DNA of 64,000 nt, taken from Pseudeuparius sepicola (Eukaryota; Arthropoda; Insecta; Coleoptera; Anthribidae). Position numbers and translations under genes: made by a program. The stretch is taken from contig OY987302.1 of the NCBI GenBank assembly GCA_963920635.1, forward strand, positions 29,053,278-29,117,277, in the 5' to 3' direction. Under the pieces are notes generated by a model. It was given only the letters and a program-made list of their open reading frames with translations, did no database searches and was not told where the DNA came from. Shown one piece after another: positions 21,378-34,130 of the stretch (its first letter is position 1; every line of letters begins with the position of its first letter).

Positions 21378-23154
21378 GCAAGCTTTCATAGAAATTAAAA
21401 AACGACTTACGACCAGTCCTGTGTTAGCTGCTCCTTGTTTTGACAAAATTTTTTATATTCAAACAGATGCTAGTAATACCGGCTTAGGCGCTGTGTTATA
21501 TCAAAAAATTGATGGTGAAGAACGACCTATTGCATTTGCGAGTAAAACTTTAAACAAGTGTCAAAGAAATTACTCAGTTACTGAGAAGGAGTGCCTAGCG
21601 GTTCTGTTCGGTCTGGAGAAGTTTCGGCCTTATGTAGAAGGTACTCATTTTGTTGTAGAGACTGATCACGCCTCTCTTATCTGGTTAAAAAATTTGTCGA
21701 ATCCAGCTGGTCGCTTAGCTCGCTGGGCTGTCACCTTGTCACAATATGATCTAGAAATTGTACACCGTAAGGGTTCCACTATGATAGTTGCTGATGCTTT
21801 GTCACGTTCTATACCAGATATTGCCGTAATTGATGTCGCTAAATTAAACCCATGCAATTGGTATCGCTCTCTTATAAAAAAGGTTGAGTTAAATCCGGAC
21901 GATTACCCTACTTTTCTTGTGAAAGACCAGATTTTATATAAGCATATTTTTTCTAAAATACCTTTAATATCTAATGTTTCGGAATGGAAAATTGTGGTAC
22001 CAAGTTCCAACCGAAGAGAGATCCTGGAAATGTATCATAACAATCCTACCTCGGGACATTTTGGAGTCTCAAAGACTTTAGCTAGAATCTTAGAACTTTA
22101 CTACTGGTCAAACATGCGTAAAGATGTTTATCATTATGTCAAAAAATGTCCTACTTGTGCAGCAAGTAAAAGTCCTAATCTGACACGTCCAGGCCAAATG
22201 GGTTCATACCGAGACATTAACTTCCCGTTCCAGATGATTTCAACTGACTTGTTAGGGCCTTATCCTAGATCAAAAAATGGGAATCAATACCTTCTAGTCA
22301 TCGTGGACTGGTTTACTAAATATGTTTTGATACATCCCCTAATTAAACCTACGGCATCGTCTATCATTAAATTCATTGAAAATCACGTTTTTCTTGTATA
22401 TGGAGTTCCCCAGATCATATGTCGTGATAACGGTAGTCAATTTGTCTCGAAAGAATTTAAAGGTCTAATGGAAAGCTATAAAGTACAAAAAATCTTTTAT
22501 AATGCCCGATATCATCCACAGGTGAACCACACCGAGAGAGTGAACAGAGTAATTGTAACCGCACTTCGTTCTTTTATCCATGAAAACCATAAAACTTGGG
22601 ATACCGATATTTATAGAATTGCTCAAGCTATACGCCTTGCTAAGCACGAAGTAACTGATTACTCACCATCGTTTCTTGTTTTTGGTCGCAATATTCCTCT
22701 CTCTGGAGATTACTATGGGAAAATTTCTGAAAAATCCAGTAACATACCGGTTATTGAATCTAAAAATCAATTAATTGATGATCTCCAAGAGTTGCCAAAA
22801 CTTTATCAAGACGTTCGTGTTAAATTGAAAAAAGCTTATGAGCACAACAAAAAATATTATAACTTAAGAAAGCGGCCAATGCAATTTCATGTTGGCGATT
22901 ACGTGTGGAAAAAGAACTTTACTCTCTCTAGTGCACCTAATGATTATTCGGCAAAATTATCTTCAAAGTATCTACCGTGTATTATTAACAAAGTCTTATC
23001 CCCTCTTGTGTACAATCTTAAGGATAGATCTGGAAAAAATCTTGGGAATTTCCATATCAAGGACTTGAAGCCAAATTTCTGTGAAGAAGCATCTGGTGAC
23101 GACTCTGACGATGACGTTGAATCATCAAACAATACAGAATCTAACAATGAATGA
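21331..23154 (+). pseudogene. Gypsy A pol, part 2: RNase H and integrase
   Basis: Real homology starts at about 21370, after the frameshift. RNase H residues are TDASNTGLGAVLYQ, EKECLAVLFGLEKF, TDHASLIWL and ADALSR. The integrase has an H-H-C-C zinc finger (YHNNPTSGHFG ... CPTC) and the D,D-35-E core: STDLLG, CRDNGSQF, TERVNR. A C-terminal GPY/F-like segment follows (VGDYVWKKNFTLSS, HIKDLKPN) and then an acidic tail. Catalytic residues of both domains look intact, unlike those of part 1. Confidence 0.9.
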
Positions 23155-25130
23155 ACTATATCTTTCAACCTTTTTTTTATTGGTGTGACATATGTCTGGA
23201 CTTAACAACCATTCAGCATATGTTACGATTGGGTTAGAGGTGGGAACATGCATTTTAATTTCGCTCTAGATTTTGGCGCTTGCCACTGAAAGCTAATTTC
23301 TATCGAGCATAGTTAGAGAACATCTTTCTAACACCTTGATCTGTTGATCAAGCTCAGTCTCAGTTGTGATAAGTTCCCAGCAATATCTTAGTATATCTGT
23401 AATATCTCGTAATTATCGTATCTTAGATTATTTTTTTGAATGAATTTAATTAATATCTTGGTAATCAAATTTTGATTGTATTAACTTGTCACAACTTATC
23501 ATAACTAACTGCTTGATCAACTATTGATCCTTAGATTCTGTCTTGTCCATTTTGGTCAAATATATATTGTGTCAATTTCTTGGTATGGATCATGTCATCT
23601 ATTGAGTAACATAGTTGACTAATTTTGCGCTCTGAGGTGTTGTTTTACCTGAATACTGATCTAGTTTCGAGAATTTGTCATTGTGTACGAACTGACTGTG
23701 ACTGACCTGATTTGATTAGGGCAATTTAAGTTTCTGTGAATGATTGATGTAGTACAGGTTTCCTTTTATACCAAAACCATTTTTCGTTTAGTTGCGAAGC
23801 TGCTTCGAATGGTTGCATGTTCGTTCCTTTTGAGAACCTGGAAATATTAGAACAGAGCAAGCGTGCCTTCGGGTGATCGGCCGTATTTCCAGCATGCAAC
23901 TATTCCAATCAGTGGGTTATCTTTATTATTTTTCCTCACCTTTTGAATATCCCCCTGTGTCTGCATCAAAAGTTCACATTTCAATTCCATAGTACTTTCA
24001 ATTCCTTCTGGCATTTTTTCTTCAAAATCCAGACCCATTCTTTACACAACTGCCCCACACAACAGGCTGGAACCCTCTTGTGTGGCGATTTGGTTTTTTC
24101 TCCATTAAATCTTCTTGGTTTCTTTCACATATCTTTTGAACATTTATAGTTATTACCGCACATACTGTCTTTTCAAAATTTCCGTTGGTTATTCCTCTCC
24201 GCTTTTCTCCAGCAATGACTCAGAGACGAGCTGGCAGCCTACCGACTATTGGTGGCGGACGCAATAGTTTTGGCCAAGGCTATTGCCGTCTTCTTTTTCT
24301 ATCGGCCCGTAGCCTCCCTTCTTGTTCTGGGGGTAGGGTGCATTCCATGGGTTGTGGTCTTCTCGGGTGTCGGGAGTTGCGTTGATGTTGTCTCCGACGC
24401 GGGAAACCTCAAGGCTCGGCACTGGGTGAGTCATAGTTCGTGGAGTGTACGCTGTCGTCAAGCAAGCAGCGGTTACGCTTCCTGGGAAGTTCTTTCTTTC
24501 ATTTCCCTTCCCTGCTTAGTTTTTAGTTAACTCATTAGTGAGTTTTTTTGAATTTGGGGTTTGAACGGTTTCAGGTTTTCGCATTTATTCAATTTTTGCA
24601 TCTATTATCTTGTGTCATTTTCTATCGGTTAGTTTTCTTAGGAAGTGGTGTTACATTCATCGTAGGCCAGGATAGCACTTACGACGTAATGTCCGAAAAT
24701 GAATGTACCGTCACTACACCTTACATCTTAATAGTCAGACATTCATCGTAGGCCAGGATAGCACTTAAGACGTAAGTGTCTGAAAGTGGATGTACTGTTA
24801 CTTCTCTTGATATCCTAATGATCACTCTTTCATCATAGGCTCGGATAGCACTTAGTAAGTGTCCAAAAGTGAGAGATTTATCATTACGATTTCACAGACA
24901 CAGATAATTTTTTCTTTTGACAAATCAATTTTTTGAGGTTAATTTTTCTATTACAATAACTTATTTTCAAGCTTAGGTGTGAGCCGTACACTATCAGTCA
25001 AATATAATGTTTTTGGCGAATGGGCAGACTAATCTGTAGGTACTTATTACTTTAACGTAACTTAACAATTTTTTTAAGAAAAATACTTCACTTGCGTTTT
25101 CGCATTTTTCTAAACCGGGAAGAGGAGGTG
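23155..25130 (+). other. Gypsy A 3' spacer with triple direct repeat and polypurine tract
   Basis: No long open frame; an env gene is not visible. Three direct repeats of roughly 90-100 bp (about 24652, 24741 and 24828 to 24885) share CATCGTAGGCCAGGATAGCA followed by CTTA and GTGTCYGAAA-type sequence. The third is shorter. A polypurine tract, GGGAAGAGGAGG (25117-25128), primes plus-strand synthesis immediately before the LTR. Role of the repeats is unknown; tandem binding-site arrays are known in other Gypsy elements. Confidence 0.6.
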
Positions 25131-27213
25131 TGTAACGGATTTTTCCATTTCAAAATCCGTTACTCGTTTTTTTATATTTTGTTATTAACATAAAGTCATT
25201 ATTTTCGAACATATCTCATAATATCTCATACTTAATAACTAAGTTATTCTTCGTACAGTTTCAATTCATTTATAACATTGTATTCAATTTTATTACCACT
25301 TTTTCAAATTTTAAAATTTCAAATAATTCAAATTTTCGCGCGCTATATACGGAAATGGCCGTGTACTTTCGCCTAGCCTCGAACCCTGGCATATTCAAAA
25401 TGCGAAAATTCAAGTGTGTGTTTACATTTCAGCAGGTATGTAGTTAAAGATCTGTATTATGAATTACTCGATTTTTCGGTTCTGTTGATGCATAATTTGA
25501 CATAAATACTGTTTAGTTGATTCAATGCGTGTCTTGCTAAAACCTGATTGGTCGGATGACGTAGGTCCTGCCAGCGATCGGCCGGTAGGGTCCGACCTGA
25601 GAGGAGTTTGCTCCCGTCTTCGTGTGTGTCGAGTCGCGCAGAGGCATCTGCCCATTTCCCGCCAAATTTTCGGCATTTTCGGCTTTTATCTAGTTGAATT
25701 TTTGCCATCGGTGATTTATTTGAGTGGTTTTGTGTCTTAATATCGGGGAGTGACTTCGTGTGACTAATATTTTTGCGTTTTTCTCTTTTCTATGTCCACG
25801 GCGTCGTGAGGCAGCGACGCTTGCCCAAGGCATTTCCTTTTTGGCTGCGTAGCTGAGGAAGCGCGGGACACAGCAAGCAGGTGGTGGTTGTTTCTCCTGG
25901 AAAACCCCACAGGTGAGTAATTTCTTTTGATTTTTGCTTAGTTCAGCAACTTTACTACTCACCTGTGGCGTTTTTTTTGACGTGCTATTTTTTTTTTGAA
26001 GGACTCATTTCGTCCGGGGCCCCGGCCATCTTTAACTCAAAAACATAGCATTGTCCTTTTTTTGAATACCCACCATCTTGCGGCTGTTATCTTGTTGAAT
26101 ATTTTCAAGTTTTGGTCACATTGGTCACACGTTACTTCCTTATTTTTCGAGTTAGGTCTCGATTCTGTGGTACCGGGCCACTCAAGTAAATCTGATACTG
26201 ATATTTTCACTTTCCTAATAAATTCGTATTGCCTTTAGTTTATCAGCTTTCTTAGTTCTTCTATTTTACCGTTCAAGTCTCAAATAAACTTTTCGCGTTA
26301 AATAAGTATTAAAATTTCTTAAATTTCAAGAATTCGGGCTGGAGCATTCTCAAAATTTTTTTCTTCTTATTAAATATTAAGCACTTTGCTATTCCGGTCA
26401 GTTCAATAACATTATCTATAAAATTTAAAAAAAAACTATGCATAGTTCCCCTTAATTTAGTTTAGTTCTAATCGTTTAATTTTCATCATTTGTCAATATT
26501 TAATAACTTTAGTATCATAATTCAATTTTAAATATTAATCGTAACCTATTGGTTTATAAATTTCTGTAAAAGGCTTAGACCTTGTCTAATGCTACTTTCT
26601 TTCTGATCTGTTCATGCTTGCACACCATCTCTGAGGACGCTACGATCACAGCCCTCTGACGACGGAACAACGTGACGAGAGTTGCGTAGGCATCGAGTGG
26701 AGTTGCGTTGGCATAGGTGTTGACTCCTGGTCAGCTCTACTTCGGCGACGCCCTGAGATATCTGCTAGCCTCGACATCTGCAACGCCTATTTGAGCAGAC
26801 AAGGACCGGAGGAAGCCCTAGCCACGCCCCACACTTCTACGAGCCTCGTTTGAGCGTAAGCGACTGAAGACGCAGTTCAAACTTAAGATTCAGAGTGAAT
26901 CATAATAGAAGCTGAACAGTCAGTTTAATTGTAAAGCTAATTTAATCTTTTTATTTGTTCTTAAACCAATTTTTATCAAAAATTTAACTTTAAATTTTTA
27001 ACTAAAAATTTAACTCTATTTTCTAATTTACTGTATTTAAATATTTGCTCAATATTAACCTTATCCTAAAGTCGATTCATTTTATATCATTAAAGTTGTA
27101 CAATCCAAAATTATAACATCTCAAAACTTGTGATAAATAAATCTTGTATATTTAACGAAGGTAACAGGATTTTATTGGACAGACCCAAGTATAGCAAACC
27201 TAGGATTGTTATA
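25131..27213 (+). repeat. 3' LTR of Gypsy A
   Basis: 2083 bp, nearly identical to 16293-18352. Indels relative to the 5' LTR include about 12 extra bases near 25443 and a duplicated CGGCATTTT segment near 25671. The splice-donor hairpin is at 25907-25968. It is followed by AGTG and then the interrupted foldback arm. Confidence 0.92.
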
Positions 27214-28240
27214 AGTGTTAATCAGAACACCCCAAAATCCAAATATACCAAATTTGAATAAAAAATATACAGGGAGTTCCATTCTGCAGGGTGTCAAAGT
27301 TGAGCAAAATAGGCATTTTAAAGGCATCTGGCGAGTCAATTGGCCCATGGAATCCCTTCAAAACAGTTGAATGGTCAACAGGACCACTCAAAATGTTGGC
27401 GTGAAAATATTTACTACAAAAATATACAGGGTATTTTTCTTTGAGTCATCTCAAAATTCTGAAATTTTATGAAATTTATACAGATCAAAAGTGCTCTGGA
27501 ATCAATGAAAAAATATCGATAAACACAAAAGTAATGTATTTCTTTACAAAATGCCAACTAACAAATAAAAACAATTTAAATTATTTGACCTTTCTCAAAA
27601 AAGTCACTGTCTAAGATGATACATTTTCTGTGCGTTTTCTGTTTTTGCACACCAGCCACCTTAACTTATATGGACTTACTGACTGGCAGGCTTCTGTATT
27701 TTTTAGATTTAGTTAATTTATACTGTGTGGAGCGGTTTTGATATACTCGGTTTTTAATCCGTATAAAGTTCCAAAAATTCATTAATTTGAGATGGCACAG
27801 ATAAGAACCTTCTGTATATTTTGTATTGGACCTTTGCACACCAACACCTTGAGTGGTCCTATTGACCATTCAACTGTTTTTAGGGGATTCCATGGCCCAT
27901 TGACTCGGTAGATGCCTTTAAAATTTCTATTTTGCTCAACTTTGACACCCTGCAGAATGGAACTCCCTGTATATTTTTTTGTTCAAATTCGGTATATGGA
28001 GGTTTTGGGGTGTTCTGATTAACGCTGTGGGGTCAGATTTTAAATAAAAAAATCGCTAAATGGTTTTCGTGAAAATCGGGAGTATAAAAAAATCGCAGCC
28101 GGCCCTGGATTTGCATTTTGAAAATGACAGGAAGGTCAAAAGAAGCGGATTTTGAAGGCCTTCCAAAAAAAAGTTTAGGCGATTACCTCCAAAAATGAAG
28201 ATTTTACGGATTTGTACAGTTTTAATGTTGGACACTGTAT

Positions 28241-28729
28241 ATAAAAAATAAAAGTATTTTTCTTGAAATCGGCATTAAAATGTCCCGAAATCGTCGTTAA
28301 AAGCTCAGAAATCGGCACTGAAGTAGCCTATTATTGTACGATTTTTTCAATAAGTAGGGGCGAGATGTAAACATCAAACGTCAGACGCAGAACCATCGCC
28401 CGTCAAAAGTGACCAAATATTCAATACCCGGCCAATAAAGGCCCATTTAACTTTTCATACACATTGCGAAATTGTTATCTATAGCAGCACAATCTTTCAT
28501 TACAAATATTTTAGTAGGTTTCAATAGCAATCTATTTTTCATGGAGGCTGCACAACAGGCAGTGTGGAGTTTCTGTTGGGAAGTGCCGTGCCTCGTCATA
28601 ATTGACCTAGGTGGAGCGATCGTCAAAGTCAAGCAACGCCCCGCGCAGTCGGTTCATGGACGGGTGATCCCGTATGATTGTTTTCTTGCCTATTAAATCG
28701 TTTTTTTCCCGATTTAAAAAAATATATAA
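28241..28729. other. Unassigned spacer
   Basis: AT-rich DNA between the foldback end and the next TIR. A 74-codon frame at 28472-28696 has a plausible composition but no recognisable motif and overlaps a frame on the other strand. I see nothing assignable. Confidence 0.3.
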
Positions 28730-31032
28730 TATGTACCTCGGCAATGAAGTTCTTTTTATGACTCATGTGGTTTATTTGCCTCAGCCAGGGGCCACGGCAA
28801 CTGTAACGTGTTACAATTTTTCCTAAGTTCCTCCAGTTATTTAAAATCTGGGCGAATGCTCTGGGACTACTACTAAATGATCGATCTACTTAGAGAAATA
28901 AAACAGTTTAGGTTAAGTAACAGTTTCTACTTAATTCTACCATATTCCAACAATATCTACAATTGTTATGCAATGAATGATTTCTCTATGCTTCTTTCAG
29001 TTAAGTCTCTTCCGTTACCTGAAAATAAAATGATGAGATAATTTTATAGTGACCAACTATTCGTCACCATTACTTACCCAACCCGTTGCAGCTCCTTCCG
29101 ATCCACGATATGATTCTCCCTTTTTCTGTATTGCGTAACATAAGGTATGATTGCTGTATGTCCGTAGATGAGTATCTCGAGTGAAGTTTTATGCAAGCTC
29201 TCGAGGTTTGGGTGTTTGATAGTGCCGCAGCCTGTACTTGGTGGCCCGCAGTTGCGAAATCAATACCTAATAAAGAGTAGCGTTTGTTATTGTTAGGGAC
29301 TGTTAGTAGACCCCATTTAAATCAACCAAATAAATTGACATTACTTCATATATCACTCACCTACTGTATCTTTTTAGCATTTCGTAAGCGGTTTCTGAAC
29401 TAGAATGCACTTGTCGTAAGTCCTCGCAAGTTATTTTCATCCCGACTTGCAGATCATTTTATTATCTTCTCAGTTTCTTAGCTAACCGAAAGCCTAAACA
29501 TCTAAATAAACTCCTAACCTATCCGTGATTTGTTCTGCCACCGTTCGATACCTCAAATCGATTAAAGGGATTTAGTCACTATCGATGTACGGCACTGAAT
29601 AGTACGTTCGGATGTTCCGTGCGCTGAGTCTAACAGAATTATGCTTTGTGAACCGATCACTTGACCAGGGCTGATATTGACGCTTTCTGTCGAAAAGTTG
29701 ACATGTGACACTCCTGAAAAACGGCCATTTGCTTCCTGTCCGTTGCCGATGGCTGAGGTTGCCGATACTTAGTAGGCTTAGTTTTTGCCGATTTGATTTG
29801 GGAATCTGCCGGTATCCTTTTCGTGGGCGTTTGTTTGCTTCATTTGTGAGTGCCCGTCGACGTTATGTCGGATTTCCAAGGAGGATTCACCCGTAGTTCG
29901 CAGATTACCCACCACTACAACCAAATAATATGTTAACCTAACATCAAAGGCCACTCCACCCACGGCCTTTTTACTCCTTGTTTTGCTGCCCCCGCAACCC
30001 ATCCCATGCTTGCGATTCCCGAGGCTTACGTAACCGACCGACGAAGCACCAATCGTCAATAGTGTAGAGCTGTACCATCCGCTTTCCTTGCCGGTCCAAC
30101 GTAGAGTGATTACTGAGGACCTTGTAGTATGATGCCCACGCCTGTGGTTACGTAACGACGACATCCATCGCTGGAGTGCGGCAAGTCTGTCTAGCTTATT
30201 ATCCTTCCCGCGCGCACGCACTGCTTGTAACTAGACGTTCATATCTAGTTACCGCTTATTCAGATACATGCCTTTTGGTTAGCCTATTTTGAGGTGCTTG
30301 TCTATTATTAATTTTATAAATTTTATGCTTGTCGTTTATACCGAACTAGTACCTAACCAGGTTTACCTATTAATTATGATTTGCCATGCTGTAGAATTTA
30401 TAGTGCTTTAGCCTCCCTTTTCCATATTTTGGTACCTAATATTTACACATAGTTTACTATTATTCCTCTCGTGTGAACCGGATATAGCGCTATACACGGG
30501 GTGATCCTTGCTTAAGCAATCCTTGTTACTTATCTTGTAGCTATAAGAAAATAGCACAATAAATAGCTTTGTACCTAGGAGGGTTAATCACTAACAAGAA
30601 CTAGTCAAAACCCAAAGATAACTTTGTCAAAACCCGCTTTTGTTACCTGCCGCAATTTCTTTTAAACATATTTAATTGTTTAATATATTAGCTGATACTG
30701 CCATAGCTCGGTGTGTTATTTCCCGTTTTAAGGAAAAACCTTTGACATAAGGTGGTTTTCGTGGAGATAGAAAACGGGTGGCGCTACATTATATAAGAAG
30801 CTGATACATTGTATATCATTTATTATTGACCCACGCCACTCCACCGCGTGAGTTAACTGGGCAAAATTCCGAAAACCACCGCAAGCTTGGAAAGTTATTG
30901 GCCACCCACTTTTGGTTTACCATTTCGTTCTCTTTTGTCCATAATAGTTACCAACCCCAATTAGAGGAAACATAACACAACTAAATTCCACATGAGTCAT
31001 AAAAAGTTAAACTTCAGTGCCTTGGTACATAA
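28730..31032. mobile_element. 2.3-kb TIR-bounded unassigned element
   Basis: ATGTACCTCGGCAATGAAGT (about 28734) is inverted near 31030, and both ends share a further perfect TTTTTATGACTCATGTGG (28754-28771; complement 30989-31006). That gives a TIR of roughly 45 bp. The interior has no convincing ORF; the 147-codon minus-strand frame at 29778-30221 lacks any motif and is judged chance. The right end lies 100 bp from the stop of the DDE_4 transposase on the minus strand, so the two could be parts of one element. No target duplication identified. Confidence 0.5.
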
Positions 31033-31133
31033 ATAACTATTTTCTACAACTGTCAAGAAACGTAGATGGTCCGAATTGAAAAGAATAAAAACATACATTA
31101 CTATACAAAATTAAACAAACAATACCATCAGTA

Positions 31134-32160
31134 TCATAGTGGTACTGCAGGGGGACAAATATTAATCATTGCACTACAAATTACGACAATTTTGTCTAGA
31201 ATGTCCAAATCATTATTTCTGTGAGTTAACATACTAATAATAGGTATAGGACCCTTTAAAATTAGAAACTCTGACTTGATTGAACCAATTATTCTTTCAA
31301 CGTGAATTCTAACGTGTGCTATTTTTTGTGTCTTCTATTTCGATAGGTATAAGCTGTTTCTTTTGTTTTGTAAAAGCTGGAATTACTAAATTTGCATTTA
31401 ATACTGCTAATAAATATTTAATTGCAAAACCCCTATCGGCTAATACAATATCATTTGGATTTATTTTGTTCAGAAATGAAGACCGTTCCACAATTTGTTT
31501 ATCAGATGTCCTACCACCCCAAGCATTACTGATGTAAGAAATTGTCCCTTGTCGTGTGATACCAATAAGAAATTTGATTGTATTGTGATGTTTATAATTT
31601 GACCAACACTGCTGTTGAGCTACAAAACTTGATGGTTTTTCGATAAACACTTCAAAACAGTCGATTATTACAGTGGTCTTATGATGAAACACTTCTTTAA
31701 AACAAGTGGGTATATTTCTTGTTATTTCGTCTCGATTTGGCCATATAATGAGAGATTTAAATCTTTCGTACATAATATCAACGATTAAATTAAAATACGA
31801 TGAACAAGTTGTTTGTGAAATTCCGAAACGATACGCTAAATCCTTAAATGGCAAATTTAGTCGAAGTTTCATAAATGTTAATAAAACTTGCTGAAATGGT
31901 TCTAAAGCTGTCACCGAAGTTGAAGGTATGAACTCCATTATTTCTTCGAAAACTACTTTTAAAATTGGAAAGTCAAGTCCAGTGTAGTAATGAGATTTTT
32001 GATTATCGCTTTGCAAAACAGAATACGTTATCTGCATTTTCACCACTTTTTTGGACAACTCTTCAATTTTCTTTTGTGCAAACGTCAACTGACTTGTTTG
32101 TGTGAAGGTATCCACGGTTTCTGACGTGCGAAAAAATTCATCGCAGGTAGATCCAAGGCC
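31134..32160 (-). pseudogene. DDE_Tnp_4 transposase, ISL2EU/Harbinger-like
   Basis: On the minus strand, a coiled-coil-like start (QKKIEELSKKVVKMQ) leads into the DDE_4 fold. First aspartate in VIIDCFEVFIEKPS; then WSNYKHHNTIKFLIGIT and WGGRTSDKQIVERS; second aspartate in VLADRGFAIKYLL; FTKQKKQL. After a frame break near 31312 comes the glutamate block, RIHVERIIGSIKSEF, with a stop at 31134. The order and spacing match the animal transposase family often fused to an N-terminal THAP finger. No THAP and no ATG are visible upstream of about 32160, so the N-terminus is missing. ISL2EU elements also encode a YqaJ protein, relevant given the two YqaJ genes in this window. Confidence 0.82.
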
Positions 32161-32329
32161 AAAAGAAATAACAAGCCCGCACCTTCTTTATTAAATTTGT
32201 CTATTACTAGAGGTCAACTTGTATGTATCCTTCCTAATGGCAAAATTTACAAAAAAAAAACTAACAGGCCAGAACGAATATTAACGACTAGGACAATCCG
32301 AAGAAACTGACGAATTTTAAGTGTAAGTT

Positions 32330-34130
32330 CCAATAATTTGGAACCGTGTACGAGTACCGAGAGGATACGTAAGACCATCCCCTAAAATTTAAGTGGGGTA
32401 ATTTGGGAACTGTGGACGGGTACCAGGGAGTTGTGTGCATCGATGCCGATTTACAGGGACATACGTAGGACCATCCCCTAAAATTTAAGTATGGTTTAGT
32501 CAATTGTTCGCGGGGACTAGAGGTCGAAAAAATTAAAATCTCTGAAAAGTTCACGAATCTTAGCTGTTTGTTCCACTTTGGGAACCGTGAACAGGTACCA
32601 GGGAGTTGTGTGCATCGATGCCGATTTACAGGGACATACGTAGGACCATCCCCTAAAATTTAAGTAGGGTTTACTCAAATGTTCCCGGGGACTAGAGGTC
32701 TAAAAAAATTAAAATCTCTGAAAAGTTGATGAATCTAAGGTGTATGATCCACTTTGGGAACCGTGGACGGGTACCAGGGAGTTGTGTGCATCGATGCCGA
32801 TTTACAGGAATATACGTAGGACCATTCCCTAAAATTTAAGTGTGGTTTAGTCAAATGTTCCCGGGGACGAGAGGTCTAAAAAAATTAAAAGCTCTGAAAA
32901 GTTGACAAATCTAAGGTGTATGATCCACTTTGGGAACCGTGGACGGGTACCAGGGAGTTGCGTGCATCGATGCCGATTTACAGGAATATACGTAGGACCA
33001 TCCCTTAAAACTTAAGTAGGGTTTAGTCAAATGTTCGCGGGGACTAGAGGTCGAAAAAAAATTAAAATCTCTGAAAAGTTGACAAATCTTAGCTCTATGT
33101 TCCACTTTGGAAACTGTGGGTGGGTACCAGGGAGTTGTGTGCATCGATGCCGATTTACAGGGACGGACCATCTCCTAAAATTTAAGTAGGGTTTAGTCAA
33201 ATGTTCCCGGGGACTAGAGGTCTAAAAAAATTAAAAGCTCTGAAAAGTTGACGAATCTTAGCTGTATGTTCCACTTTGGGAACCGTGGGTGGGTACCAGG
33301 GAGTTGTGTGCATCGATGCCGATTTACAGGGACATACGTAGGACCATCTCCTAAAATTTAAGTAGGGTTTAGTCAAATGTTCCCGGGGACTAGAGGTCGA
33401 AAAAAATTAAAAGCTCTGAGAAGGTGACGAATCTTAGCTGTTTGTTCCACTTTGGGAACCGTGGACAGGTACCAGGGAGTTGTGTGCATCGATGCCGATT
33501 TACAGGGACATATGTAGGACCATCCCCTAAAATGTAAGTAGGGTTTAGTCAAAAGTTCGCGGAGACTAGAGGTCGAAAAAAAAAATAAAAGCTCTGAGAA
33601 GGTGACGAATGTTAGCTGTTTGTTCCACTTTGGGAACCGTGGACGGGTACCAGGGAGTTGTGTGCATCGATGCCGATTTACAGGGACATACGTAGGACCG
33701 TCCCCTAAAATTTAAATAGGGTTTAGTCAAATGTTCCCGGGGACTAGAAGTCTAAAAAAATTAAAAGCTCTGAAAAGTTGACGAATCTTAACTGTTTGTT
33801 CCACTTTGGGAACCGTGGACAGGTACCAGGGAGTTGTGTGCATCGATGCCGATTTACAGGGACATATGTAGGACCATCCCCTAAAATGTAAGTAGGGTTT
33901 AGTCAAAAGTTCGCGGAGACTAGAGGTCGAAAAAAAAAATAAAAGCTCTGAGAAGGTGACGAATGTTAGCTGTTTGTTCCACTTTGGGAACCGTGGACGG
34001 GTACCAGGGAGTTGTGTGCATCGATGCCGATTTACAGGGACATACGTAGGACCATCCCCTAAAATTTAAGTAGGGTTTAGTCAAATGTTCGCCGTTACTG
34101 GAGGCCGAAAAAAATGGGAAACTGTGAGAT
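32330..34130. repeat. Satellite array, about ten 176-bp units
   Basis: The tag TACCAGGGAGTTG recurs at 32421, 32596, 32772, 32948, 33125, 33294, 33470, 33648, 33824 and 34002. Spacing is 175-178 bp except one 169-bp unit with an 8-bp deletion near 33165. Units share GTTGTGTGCATCGATGCCGA and GGACTAGAGGTC. The last four units form a two-unit higher-order repeat: units starting near 33470 and 33824 share private variants (TATGTAGGACC, AAAATGTAAG, GCGGAGACT), as do their partners. Minus-strand open frames across the array are by-products of a stop-poor repeat frame. Confidence 0.95.

Larger units (their letters stand above)
16293..27213 (+). mobile_element. Complete Gypsy-superfamily LTR retrotransposon, family A
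   Basis: Two LTRs of 2060 and 2083 bp flank a primer-binding site, gag, pol and a polypurine tract. AGTG (16289-16292 and 27214-27217) is the target duplication. The primer-binding site TGGCGCCCAACGTGGGGC starts near 18358 and the purine tract GGGAAGAGGAGG lies just before the 3' LTR. By eye the LTRs differ at about fifteen bases plus two small indels, so the insertion is recent. Pol carries a frameshift and altered catalytic residues, so this copy looks inactive. No env ORF is visible in the 2-kb spacer 23155-25130. Confidence 0.93.
16077..28240. mobile_element. Foldback element interrupted by Gypsy A
   Basis: The left arm (16077-16292, resuming 27214 to about 27430) pairs with a right arm at about 27820-28240. 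The ends read TACAGGGTGTCCAACTTTAA and its imperfect complement, flanked by TA. A smaller ACAGGGAGTTCC / GGAACTCCCTGT pair is nested inside (about 27268 and 27975). The left arm is cut at CCCCACAGTG, where Gypsy A is inserted. No coding sequence of its own; the central 27430-27820 is unassigned AT-rich DNA. Confidence 0.8.

Noticed and set aside
23155..25130. An env gene in Gypsy A
   Set aside because: No ORF longer than about 95 codons, no signal peptide plus transmembrane pattern; the region looks non-coding.
29778..30221. 147-codon minus-strand ORF
   Set aside because: Arg/Ser/Gly-rich, no motif, overlaps an unrelated frame on the other strand; consistent with chance in a GC-richer patch.
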